Shown one piece after another: positions 53,141 through 64,000 of a stretch of DNA of 64,000 nt. This DNA is from Sinohyriopsis cumingii (taxonomy: Eukaryota; Mollusca; Bivalvia; Unionida; Unionidae). Under the pieces are notes generated by a model. It ran no database searches, was not told the DNA's origin, and saw only the letters and a list, made by a program, of their open reading frames with translations. Where the stretch lies: positions 4,887,501-4,951,500 of the forward strand of contig JAPYKE020000037.1 in the NCBI GenBank assembly GCA_028554795.2, given 5' to 3'. Each line of letters opens with the position of its first letter. Position 1 is the first letter of the stretch. The translations under genes were made by a program, and so were the position numbers.

Positions 53141-55493
53141 AGAGGAAACACACACGAAAACATTACATTCCATTCCGTTCACATTTCCAAGAGAATAATC
53201 GTCACCATCTGCAAAGTCCATTCGTGTAGAACGACATGGATGAATGCATCTTGACTAAGCGTCAATGTATCTACCCAGTACAATAATCATCGTGCCAATC
53301 TCAACGTTAGCGCTTTTGCGATCACTAACTCCTTAGACTTTGATGAGCAGTTTCAATTATGATTTTACAGACTGGAGAGAACATATTGTTCTTGATGAAG
53401 TCCAATTGCCTTAGTCAATCTAAACTCTATTGAACCACATCACAACTGGATTAATGGTTGATTCAGCGAGCTAGATCTAAGCTAGCAGTACTTTTGGTTC
53501 ACCTGTAAACACTTCACAAACAAACTTCACTATGTCCATTTCAGTAATGTGATATAGGCTTGTTACCTCATTTAAGAAAACGCACTGCGACACATACAGA
53601 TACGAATGTCACTGTATGAAACACCAGTTCTATCTTTAATGTGCATTGTCGACAAGGAAACAAAATGAAGACATTGGAGATATACAGTCACAAATGGGTT
53701 AATTTAAACACAAAGTTCCAAATCCCAAACAGTATGTATAATCTTAGCAGCTATGCTTTCTAAAAACTCAGCTTTGGTAACTGTAACTGATAACGTCACC
53801 GGATACATCTATCTGAGTCGACAAGATATTCATTGTGTCGTTGGAGAACAATCAACGACAAAACGACATGACCTCATTGAAGACTTCTGATGCTTTGTTG
53901 CCCGCTCGGACCTACCAGACACTCAATCAACATTTGTAAAACGTTGAACCTTGCTTACACATTGTTTTTTTCATGTAGTTTTAAATCTGTCACACTGGAA
54001 AGTTAAATTTATTCTATTGTTTGCCAGAACGCTGATCAAACCTGTCTCAAAATATCCCTTTAGTCCATTTGTCACTTAGCTATAATTGCAGGAACTTGTT
54101 TCCGATATCGAGCAAGAAATGGATGTTTATTAAAAACAGTTGTCAGCTGTGATGTCGCTGCTTAATTAGCAAAGCTACCTGAAGCAACACGGATTAAATG
54201 TCACGGTGCAAATCACATATGTACTGTGGGGTTGGTACACGAATTGATACTCTATTTGATTCTAAGATCTAAAGAAGTCTGGAGAAGCAACTCAAAGCTG
54301 AGTCGATGCTGAAACGTTGCCAACATGATCGCGCGTAGCACACATTTCCCAAGCCATGCCAATAAATATTTGCCGTGTATGGTTTGATGTCCAAACGTCC
54401 AGACTGATCATTCATTTCTCTCACATGATCGAGTACATTGTGGATTATAACAAGATACAAACGCAAATGCACTTAAAATACTTAATCGACAAACAAAAAT
54501 GTACTATACATGTATACAATAATTAGGATTTTACTTCGCAATCCTGGCTATATTGTGTCAGTTGAAAGTAAAGACCTTAAACGATAAATTCGAGTTTAGA
54601 GACTTAAACGTAAATTTCTTCTAAGGGTAAATAAATGTAAAAGAATTCAAAGAAAAAAAGACCTTCGAAGATAAAGTCTTTTAAACAAACGCAAGTATGA
54701 ATTACTTGAGTGAACTGGAGAAAAATGATAAATCGTTATAAAAAGTTTCAAGAATAAAATTGTGTGCATTGAATGTTCAGGTAAAATATAAACGGGTTAA
54801 GACATGTGGTCAAACGTTCTTTAAATAAATCGCATTTTCTAAAAGGGTATTATGGTTATATGTTTTAATTCCTACAACTGAGTGGCATCTTCATAGTGAA
54901 GCCATTACACTTCACAGCAAACTACGGTGCTAGTAAAAGTAGTGTATATTGTTTTAAATCTGCGTGGTTAAGGCAAGGTAAGACAAATAATACAGATGAG
55001 ACTTTAACTAGTTATAGCAAGTATGCAGATCAATTTATTTTCCATTGCCTAAGTTGATGATATACCACCAGGAAGACATAACACATTTTACGTGTGAGGT
55101 GTTTATAATGGAATTATAAATCGAATTTCCTGCTGAATTTAACAGCATAAATCTTGAGGTGTTACTATATATGTATGTTTATATTCTGAGAAAAATAATA
55201 AACCTAACACATACTGAGAATTATGACTTCTACACGGTAAGTCCTTGCGAATGACAGAAGTTGTTGCAATTATTTAGAGAATATAACCCTTACAATCAGT
55301 TATATACCGTGTGGCACAGAAAATAAAATTTTGGCTATGAACATCTATAATGATAAAACATGCCATACTGGTAATATTCAGTACCAAATCCGTTGGAAAT
55401 ATGATAAACATATCATGTTGACTACAAAACCAAAAATCTATCCCAGATTGGTATCAGACATATAATCCTTTATATTGTACATTTAACCCCTAA
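53141..55493. other. Region where the 5' exons of gene B may lie; none established
   Basis: No signal peptide or start codon could be assigned. A minus-strand frame at 54269-54472 includes GRLDIKPYTANIYWHGLG, which is coding-like, but there is no supported splice context. Confidence 0.3.
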
Positions 55494-55524
<31 letters not shown>

Positions 55525-55550
55525 GAGAGAGTGAGAGAGAGAGAGAGAGA
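55494..55550. repeat. (GA)n microsatellite
   Basis: GA repeats with two interruptions. Confidence 0.97.
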
Positions 55551-55648
55551 TTGTGTACATACCGCCGATACGCACATTCGTGATGTTATCCCGGTACATA
55601 TCGTGTCTAAATATAAAAGAATAGTTCGTTCAGTGAATCCGTTCAGCT

Positions 55649-55768
<120 letters not shown>

Positions 55769-56419
55769 CTTATTTTATGGCCTACTTGACTGTTGTCTCG
55801 TGTTGAAAGCTGCTTATTGCTTACTGATAACAAGGTCTAGGCTTGTTTACAAACTTAGGATGTTCTAGGGGCAACATTGTGACCCGCACACGGGTCTTTT
55901 TAATGTCGTAGGTTTTTATATAAGGTTGAGATAAACAAAATTCCCGTGTTATGTTCACGATGTTGAGTCATTACATCTTGTATTCTGGTATCAGTTTAAG
56001 GGGATCAATCATGTAAAACTTGTTCATTCGAGGTAAAATGTTCTCAGTGGCATATTGCTTGAAATAATATTTTGTAAGTATCGTGATCTCATTAAAAGTC
56101 ATTCTGGATTGTACTATGATGCAATAAGACGTTTGCTTTAAATACAAAACTATTAGTACATCGGAATTTTTTAGACTTTTATAATGCATTCTGGCCATTC
56201 CTTGTTTTTAGACTTTTGAATAAATATGTAAGAAGAGAGAGAGGAATTTAGGGAGATAAAGAAGAGTGGGAAATACATATGCATTTTACTGAATTGTAGG
56301 ACCGGTGACAGTCAAAAGAGTGACTTATTTACAAATTGAAGGTATCCATTTCTTGCCAGACATTGACCTAGCTAAAGTTAATGTTTGAGTTAATCAACTT
56401 ATAAGTGATAAAATAATTT

Positions 56420-57265
56420 TATAGAGCAGAAAGCTATTCCTGTTGAGATTAAAATTCCTGACTTATACCCTGATGGTGTAGCTAATATAACTATGGCAAA
56501 TAAAGTTCTTGAGAATGATGCTGATACGCAACTGGTTCCTTTAGCTGACACATCTTTTGGCCGTCTCATGATGGTGTCACCTTTATTTCTGGTAATAATG
56601 TGTTGATTACGGTGATCCTCATTTAAACTGGTCATTATCTTTTTTTTTGCTGATCATGCTTACAAAAGATAATAACTTGTCGAACAGTAAGAACATCTTG
56701 AGATCTCCTGCTCGGTTTAGAGGGTTATTGAACCGGAAGCCACACAGGCTTATTTTGATATTTTGCGAACAATGATGTCGTTTTGAGTAAATGTAGACCA
56801 CGTGGACTGGTCAGTTAGGATTCATTAAGGCTTAGCACAATATCGTGAATCATTTTGTCGAGAGAATATTTAATGTGATATTTCTAAGTAATTTCAATCT
56901 TATTAAATCGTAGCAATATCAGATCTGGATATACATAACGCTCATCTGCAACATAGTCCTGCATTTAACGAGCCATTTACAAGACTTCTATAGATAATGT
57001 TGGCCTTCTACTTAAAGAAAATGATCCTGAATAAGAAAAGCAAAAATACGTTCCTGAACCCATTTTAGAAATATTTCACAGAGATGAGCTATCATCGTAT
57101 TATGTTTGGCTGGAGACAGAAAACTTCATAACATAGTATTTTTGCGTCTTTTGTATTAGTAATGTGCCTCTTCTTTGGCACGAAATACAAAGTACCAAAA
57201 AAGGCAAGCAAGAATATGGAAAACTGGATAGAATTTATTATGACTGGAAATCAAAATATTTAAAT
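56420..57265 (+). pseudogene. Unrecognised decayed coding region
   Basis: Plus-strand pieces with good amino-acid texture are scattered over three frames. At 56430-56590 is IPVEIKIPDLYPDGVANI, then LVPLADTSFGRLMMVSPLF. Near 56715 is VIEPEATQAYFDILRTMMSF. At 57050-57260 is KYVPEPILEIFHRDELSSYY, then WLETENFIT and, after a stop, NVPLLWHEIQSTKKGKQEYG and KLDRIYYDWKSKYLNTGN. The segments together suggest one protein of more than 250 residues that has lost its frame. I cannot assign it to a family; a transposon or virus-derived protein is the likeliest source. The minus frame 56399-56635 is a shadow. Confidence 0.4.
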
Positions 57266-57490
57266 ACTGGTAATTGAATGAGGGAAACAAATAACTTTTC
57301 CCACCAAATACTAAACCAATGTCACATGAGAGATGTCAGTATTGAGATAAAATATGAAAGCTTGTTTACTGGGACCAATTTGGAATTTGTCTACAAAGAA
57401 CGTTTGCAAAATGTGTGCGCTCATAGAAAGAGCATTGACAAAGTTGATAGGTATATTTATTAACAATAATAGAGTAAACTTGAATATACA

Positions 57491-57492
<2 letters not shown>

Positions 57493-57539
<47 letters not shown>
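57493..57539. repeat. (AAT)n microsatellite
   Basis: About 15 AAT units. Confidence 0.97.
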
Positions 57540-57541
<2 letters not shown>

Positions 57542-59097
57542 TACTACAACTACTAATAATAATGAGTATGCTTTGCATCTTTATAGTCTTGATTTAAATC
57601 AACAAATCACTGAACCCCACATCGATCTCACCACATATTTTTACACTATTCTTTATTCGACAATTAGATTTGCATGTTGGCAGACTTTTCTAAGTTTGTT
57701 TCATTAAGAGCAAATATACTGCAGAAAAGGCTAGATGCTTATACATTTTCCATTCCATAGTAGGTTAAAGTTCAATATAAGGATACCGCATCGTTCCACA
57801 GAAGATTCCGAAAAGTATTGTATTGGAGCTCCATTTGGTTCACTGGATGGATTTAACTGCATGTTAGGAAGAATATTTGGCTATGTCATCCTTGGTCAAA
57901 TGAGAGTGAAGTGCTTGATCTAAGAACCCAGTGGTTTTCCGACCTGGGCTGGTCTGGGATATAATACTATTTGACCCAAACTCTTTATACTGCATTTTTG
58001 ATTTTTACTGTTTTCTGGTTTGAATTTGTTTTTATATGTTTAACTGAGCTTAATTTCGTAAGACGAAGTGTAGACCAATGCAAAGTTTAAAATAATAAAA
58101 TCTAAGATAGTCAGATACATTATGACAGCATTATAATATATGATGCCACCCATAATTATAATTTTCTTCAGTGATTCTCAAAAATGTCTGCTTGGTGGTT
58201 TTTTGCTCATATACTGTGTGGATTGTGTTGGCACATATTCTGTACATATGCACACAATATTGATGAGTCTATTATGTCATTCAATGTATGTTGAATGAAC
58301 CTTTCATGATTGGCAAAAGATGAAATCTCTAATGCAAAGCAACCTAAAAAAGCTTTTGACCGTATTGCTGGCGTATCCAATGGCACATGTTAACCTGCGT
58401 AATTCAGATACAATTTAAGCACCACCTCCTCACCCACGGTATAAAAAAATGTTATGCAGGTGTATTTAACATTAAAACCGTTGTGTGAGTTTGTTATTTA
58501 AATCTTTGTTCAGGTAGGAAGTATATTAAATATGGAATAAAAAGCGAATATCGTGTTTCCCAGATACATTGTGTGATATTAACACCACTACGTTATTAAA
58601 GTTTCGGTGACAAGAGTGGATGTAGTATTCAGTGGGCTTCAGCATTTATACAAAGTACTAAGGTTCATTGAGAAAATATGGAAATGCATATTTGCTGGTA
58701 ATTTTATGTAACATGTTTCCGCGACAAGTGGGTGTATTACGCGCGTCATAATTGGATCTTTAGCATAAACATTTATCACCTGTGCAATTACACCTACCGC
58801 GTAAAGAGAATAATTTGGTCGTAGTCTGGCAGCTGTAGCGATTTACTCAAGTCCCAGTTTCCGAGATCAGTTATATAATAGTTTGCATCAATCATTTTTG
58901 TTCCGTTGACGATCTGCACTTTGGACACAGTGTGTGGAAAAACAGCCTCCCACTTTAAACAATATGGAAAATAGATGAAAACGATGTAGCAGTTATTTTA
59001 ATTGACTTCTTAACATAACAAACATAACACATGAGACAAGCTATATGAGAATAGTGAGACGAGGCTTGCGAGCTTATATAATTAGAAACCGAAAAAA
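57540..59097. other. Non-coding stretch, nothing recognised
   Basis: AT-rich. The frame at 57735-57923 (plus) includes SLDGFNCMLGRIFG but has no recognised family. Confidence 0.45.
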
Positions 59098-59130
59098 GTA
59101 GAGAGAGAGAGAGAGATAGACGGAGAGAGA
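59098..59130. repeat. Short (GA)n tract
   Basis: About 10 GA units, then a diverged continuation. Confidence 0.9.
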
Positions 59131-59235
59131 AAGATACATATATTCAGTTGAATAAGTAAATTATTAATCATTACTTTTGCATAACAGTAATTATTCAGAA
59201 AGGAATAGTTGAGTATACAAGTCATGTAGTATGAA

Positions 59236-60155
59236 TGTTCTATTAATTATGATGATGATAATGATATTCTCAATGGTAGTCTTAATGATCTATTGATTCT
59301 GATAAGTGTAAAACTACTTATATGATTCTGAATGATATATCGATTCTGATGATACTAAAGATATTCTCAGTAGTAGTCGGAATGATCTCTTGATTCTGCT
59401 GATACTAATGATATTCTCAGTGGTAGTCTGAATGATCTCTTGATTTTATGATAATTGTAAAACGACTTATATGATTCTGAATGATCTCTTGATTCTGATG
59501 ATAATAATGATATTCTCAGTGGTAGTCGGAATGATCTCTTGATTTTGATGATAATTGTAAAACGACTTCTATGATTCTGAATGATCTCTTGATTCTGATG
59601 ATACTAATGATATTCTCAGTAGTAGTTTGAATGATCTCTTGCTTTTGATGATAATGATGATATTCTCTGTGGTAGTTTGAATTATCTCTTGATTTGATGA
59701 TAATTGTAAAACGACTTCTATGATTCTGAATGATATTTCGATTCTGATGATAATAATGACACCTATTATGGTAGTTTGAATTATCAGTCGACCCTAGTGT
59801 TAACAATGGCAATCGAAATGATCCATTGACTATAACGATACGAATGGTAATTTGAATGATCTATTGACTCGAATGATTATTTGGATTTAACTATGGTAGT
59901 CTGAATGATCTGTTGACTCAAATGAGTACTACAATAATATTGTAGTATGGATGACAGATAGACGCAGATAACAATTATGACACAAAATATGGTTGTTTCA
60001 ATGATCTAGTGACTCGGATGATAATTGTAATCCTATGATAGTGTTAATGATTTATTGACTGATGATAATTATGATACCAACTATTATAGCCTCAATGAAC
60101 TATGACGTCCGAAAATAATCATGATAATGACAATTCTCAGCATATCAGTGCAAAT
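59236..60155. repeat. ~50-bp minisatellite with two unit types, about 19 units
   Basis: Each unit starts TGATCTCTTGATTCTGATGA. Type 1 continues TAATGATATTCTCAGTGGTAGTCTGAA; type 2 continues TAATTGTAAAACGACTTCTATGATTCTGAA. In the left half the order is 1-2-1-1-2-1-2-1-1-2-1; the right half (after about 59780) is more diverged. The minus-strand open frame 59516-59812 is a repeat artefact. Confidence 0.9.
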
Positions 60156-61049
60156 GACTTACTCTAACTGATTCTGATAAACATGCGATAGTTTTACCCT
60201 CACTATTATATGTGTCTATTTCCACTGAAATCAATACTGAGTATACGGATGCATAATACCAGCCGAGACAAAATATAGCACTTAAGTAAAATGGCAAACA
60301 TATACATTAAGGTAACTTTAACTCTCACAGCAGGTCTTTAGAGCCATTTTCCTCAACTGCAACAAGTGTATTGAAAGAAAAGTACTATGTATGAGTGCTG
60401 ACGGTAATATTACATTTACCAACTCTTAATTTGCAAACTTGTTTCTGATACATCTGTTATACATCATATTTATCGGTACATATTTTGTAATGACTCTCTG
60501 GTCTGAAACTAATTAACAAAAAATAGCGAGAACCATCAAGTTTTGTAAAATGCAACAAATATGGTATTTTGTTAGAAAACCAAGTGCATCTGTTTTTAAA
60601 AATTGCACTATTACGAATTAATTCTCAATTAATTATGAACGTTCTATCACAGGTCCAAGCGAATAGAGTTTGAAGTTAAATCCGATGGTGATCCGAATAA
60701 ATTCCATCAATGAGCGTGTGATTGCTATTAATGTGTCAACAGTTTTGGTATACCACAGCGATATAATCCAAAATGACATTGAATTAATTTACTATACCCC
60801 AGACTAATGATTTCGTCCATGAAGTATTAATGAACACTTTGTAATTCCTGTTAATATTTTAAACAAATAAATATTCCCAAATTATAAACTAAACACAACA
60901 TTAAAACAGATTCCACTTCGGACGTTAAGATAGGCATTTAATGGAAAATAACGTTATTAATAAAATGCTACGACACAATAACAAAACCAGGAAAAATGTC
61001 AACTTCCTTTCCAAATCATTCTAATTTGTTAACAAGATTAGGAATTTCC
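60156..61049. other. Non-coding stretch, nothing recognised
   Basis: AT-rich, without supported features. Confidence 0.5.
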
Positions 61050-61890
61050 AACTAAAAAACTGATGTCACCACTTTTCCCACATTCAACTCCAATAAGATC
61101 TGTATTAGAATGTCGCTGTTCACAGATAATAATATAAACAATATAGACATCGAAGAACAATTTGATACGTCGTTGCAATTGCTGTAATTGATACGTCGTT
61201 GTAAAGTCTCCATTATTTTTATCTTAATTTTTGTGGGAAGAGCAATGGGATAATAATTAGTATTTAAATTAATAGATGAACACTCCGGGTAACGCAATTC
61301 TGTTTGCTCGTCATTTACAAATATATTATATGTTTGCAGATTATTTGAAGACTGCTTTTTTGTGAACCTGTTGTAACATTCTTCTGTTGAGAGATACATA
61401 GTAAAGGGTTGATCTGCATGGGTCGAACGCATAAGGTCGTCCTCTATTACGTTTGAATATTTCAATGGTATCAATACGTTGCTGTCAACAAATGATACAA
61501 AGTCCGATTTTTGTCAGAGGGAAGATTCACACCAAATATAACGACTGTTCGATATTCCACTGATTTTAATTCAATATTAACGATTCGGTCATTACTGCTG
61601 TTAACTGAGTAGTACACGTTGAGTTTAATCATAGTTGATACCCTACTTTTTCGACCTTTTGAGAATAAGTTGATTTCTGCAGTATCATTTATTCTACAAC
61701 ACATATAATCAATATGTCGAGTATCTCTATGCATTCGCTTGTTTGTTGAGTCCATTTGTGTTTGTGGTGTCCATTTGTGTTTACATATCACGGCCATATA
61801 ATATTTTAATACATCAAGCAAATTACTAACACGTAATTCAGAGGACATAATTCCTCTGACGTTCCAAGTTAGTATGACAGATTATTGTCA
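61050..61890 (-). pseudogene. LINE endonuclease (APE-type) remnant
   Basis: On the minus strand, from about 61875, the frame reads LTWNVRGIMSSELRV, the standard start of LINE apurinic-like endonucleases (WNVRG). KYYMAVICKHKW follows, where active enzymes have D-I-x-x-L/x-Q-E-x-W; the QE pair is lost. Further on are SSNDRIVNIELKS and VVIFGVNLPSDKN, matching the D-R-x-x-x-x-E-L and F-x-V-Y-x-P-S blocks. After 61471 the similarity fades; the frame 61052-61474 may hold the rest in a shifted frame (NNLQTYNIFVNDEQTELRYP). No reverse transcriptase follows, so the copy is broken. Confidence 0.65.
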
Positions 61891-64000
61891 TGCATCAGCA
61901 AGCATGCAGGCGTATACATCCATAATATTGTCATGCTCACTAGCAACATTTGAACTAATATATTTTGAATACAGCAAATAATGAATGTACATTTTTATTA
62001 ATCAAATTCTGATTACCACTCGTTGTGTTTTCTTTGTGTCTCATATGCGTCAAAGTTGTCATGCCTATGATATTAGTCATAATCATCAAAGTAAAAGTCT
62101 TTGTACGAATCGTATTAGACATCATAATCATGATCATCATCATATTTGCTCCTTCTGCCACGTCATTGTTTCACTCTAGAATTATTTTCCCTAATTGATT
62201 GTCGTCACCTTTACGATTTACTGTCTGTTGGTCGCATATTGCACCCATCTGGTGTCTGGTGAGTGTCACGGAATGGTATAAATCTATTAAATACAAATAC
62301 TCCGGTTTCAGTTTCTGGGGAAAACGATAGATTGTACAATATTTTGAAACAGTGAGTTCGATTCATCATATGCCGCACGTGCAGAGTGCTTTCAATATGA
62401 AAAACAAAAAACTGTCAGCGCAGACACCATGTATGGCTGCATTGTCTGTGTATGAATGCCTCAAAGTAAGACTAAATCTTCATATTACGGAATGTCGTGT
62501 CAGTGTGCGGTCTACTTAAAAGACTTGCACTTATTCACTTGTAGAGGTATATGTGTTATTTATTCATTTCCTGTTTATAAGTTATAACTATTGTTATACC
62601 ACGTTTATATTTTTATATTGAATATGTAGCTTTGGCGAACGTGGTCTAATGCAGATATTATATATTCTTGTGTGCGAATTAACGGGCGAATTATATTAGC
62701 AATGCAAAGTTGCATTTTTAAGAAATGTTTAGTACCATCGGATCTGAACCTGTATATTGCTTTGTAATTATTGTGGCGATAATGTAATCCGTATAGCTTC
62801 CCGTACATAAAGTCATGTTTTATCGTATGTGCCCATGTCATCCATAGTACACGGTGTTAGATGTATTTACAGGTCATCGGAGTCGACGTTGTACCAGCTG
62901 TAAAGCTAACCATATAATAGACCATATCAGAGTTAAAGCTGAACCATAGCAGCTGTATATCTGAGTGGACGGTGTTTCTGGTCGAGTAGCAGGTGATCGG
63001 GCATTGGTGACCAATTGGTGGGCGCTGATTGCTTGATTAACCAAGCATTTAAAAGATGGTCGTTGACTATTTGGAATACTGCCGGCTTGATTTTGGCCAG
63101 TGTGACTAATAACCAAGTGTGTTGGTGACAGAGTGTGTAACTCCATACATACAATCCTAAATTGTGGGCTAATTTTGAAGTTTGTAATACCCAGTGTTTC
63201 GGGACTTTAAAGATATTTTGTATGATATATGTCCCTTTGTATTCATTATGTTACTATTCGAGTAAAACAACTAATATGTCACTATCTGAGTGAATTCATT
63301 TTTATTATTTGAGTAAAATACATATACTTCTCGTCGGTTGATATTGCTGTGAATCATTCACCTTTGGTCTTGTACTGTGTAAGGTCATTTATTTGTATTT
63401 TCATTTATTACATTATTACGTTCGTGCGGTTTATGTAAATTTGTCCAATATTTAGATCTTAAACACGCACGTATTAATCATGATTCTTTTCTCATTCAAG
63501 TCATTCACCAATAAACATTTAATTTGTATCACCAGCAAAAGTGTTCTGTTATAATTCCGAAATCCAGCCAGGTTATCTCGTTACAATGAGCCAGCTCTGA
63601 CATGATACACCATTCGACCAAAGAAGTTTGCGCTTTCTGTTATTTTTAAGTTTTCCACGGGAATATTTACCATCATTATTAACTTTCGCCAGTTTCTACT
63701 ATGGAAAATACACGTTATTGTTGGAATAATCCGTCTATCTTCCAAATATGAAGTTATCACTGATCTTGCGGTTCGAGTATTGATATTTCCGACATAATAC
63801 CTGTAAGCAGTTTTTTTTTGCGCGATACTCCTATAAAGATTTGATGAGTATCATCAGCCTTAACTTTGTTTATTCTTCTAGCATCAGTTGGATCACTTTT
63901 CTCGTAAAGAGGAACTGTGATGATTGCGGTTATGACTGTATGTTACACGACTGGCCTTGGAATTCCTATCGGTATACGAATACTGTAGCTGAAACTGAAA
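61891..64000. other. Non-coding stretch, nothing recognised
   Basis: Includes small GAT/ATC-rich low-complexity at 62100-62150. The minus frames 62874-63146 and 62933-63154 overlap each other in different frames and neither shows a domain. Confidence 0.5.

Noticed and set aside
59516-59812. 98-codon minus-strand frame rich in Asn, His, Tyr and Ile
   Set aside because: It is a translation of the ~50-bp minisatellite.

Overview
The window looks like nuclear DNA of a cephalopod, most likely an octopus. It is very AT-rich, with long (TA)n tracts every few kilobases. It carries several copies of a tRNA-Arg-like SINE of the kind known from octopus, decayed LINE fragments, and short exons separated by kilobase introns. 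No bacterial-style genes, rRNA genes or functional tRNA genes were seen. Most long open frames are simple-repeat artefacts.

The real protein-coding content is two paralogous genes for M12B (reprolysin / ADAMTS-like) zinc metalloproteases, facing each other about 30 kb apart. Gene A (plus strand) enters from the left; only its last two coding exons (6440-6550 and 6942-6983) and its 3' UTR are in the window. Gene B (minus strand) has five well-supported exons. From 5' to 3' these are 50618-50510 (HExxH zinc site), 45614-45444 (rest of the zinc site and the FSNCS region), 44547-44406 (Cys-rich, MPGE..Y..QC), 37607-37497 (Cys-rich) and 37104-37063 (last Cys pair and stop). A phase-compatible exon lies at 51424-51329, with weaker candidates at 51.9-53.2 kb. 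All junctions between the five exons keep the reading frame. Both proteins end right after the Cys-rich module, without visible thrombospondin repeats. The two 3' ends are homologous from about 0.2 kb before the penultimate exon to beyond the 3' UTR, including a ~50-bp minisatellite and a (TA)n tract in the same order. This points to an inverted gene duplication.

The ~30 kb between the genes (7.2-36.8 kb) is repeat-rich. It holds three copies of a tRNA-Arg-like SINE (9.45, 18.9 and 32.4 kb), a second tRNA-headed SINE (19.3 kb, with a 3' fragment at 32.06 kb), an L1/Tx1-like LINE relic (15.3-17.6 kb, plus), a CR1/Jockey-like RT relic (19.9-20.5 kb, minus), a probable third LINE relic (10.4-10.9 kb, minus), a nested tandem duplication (27.5-29.7 kb) and an unrecognised coding-like segment (29.9-30.3 kb, minus).

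Inside gene B the introns carry (TA)n, a full-length SINE (44.8-45.1 kb), an (ATGT)n array and a short TTAGGG-type repeat. To the right of gene B are an unrecognised decayed coding region (56.4-57.3 kb, plus), a ~50-bp minisatellite with two unit types (59.2-60.15 kb) and a LINE endonuclease relic (61.05-61.89 kb, minus). All calls come from reading the sequence by eye; no database search was possible.
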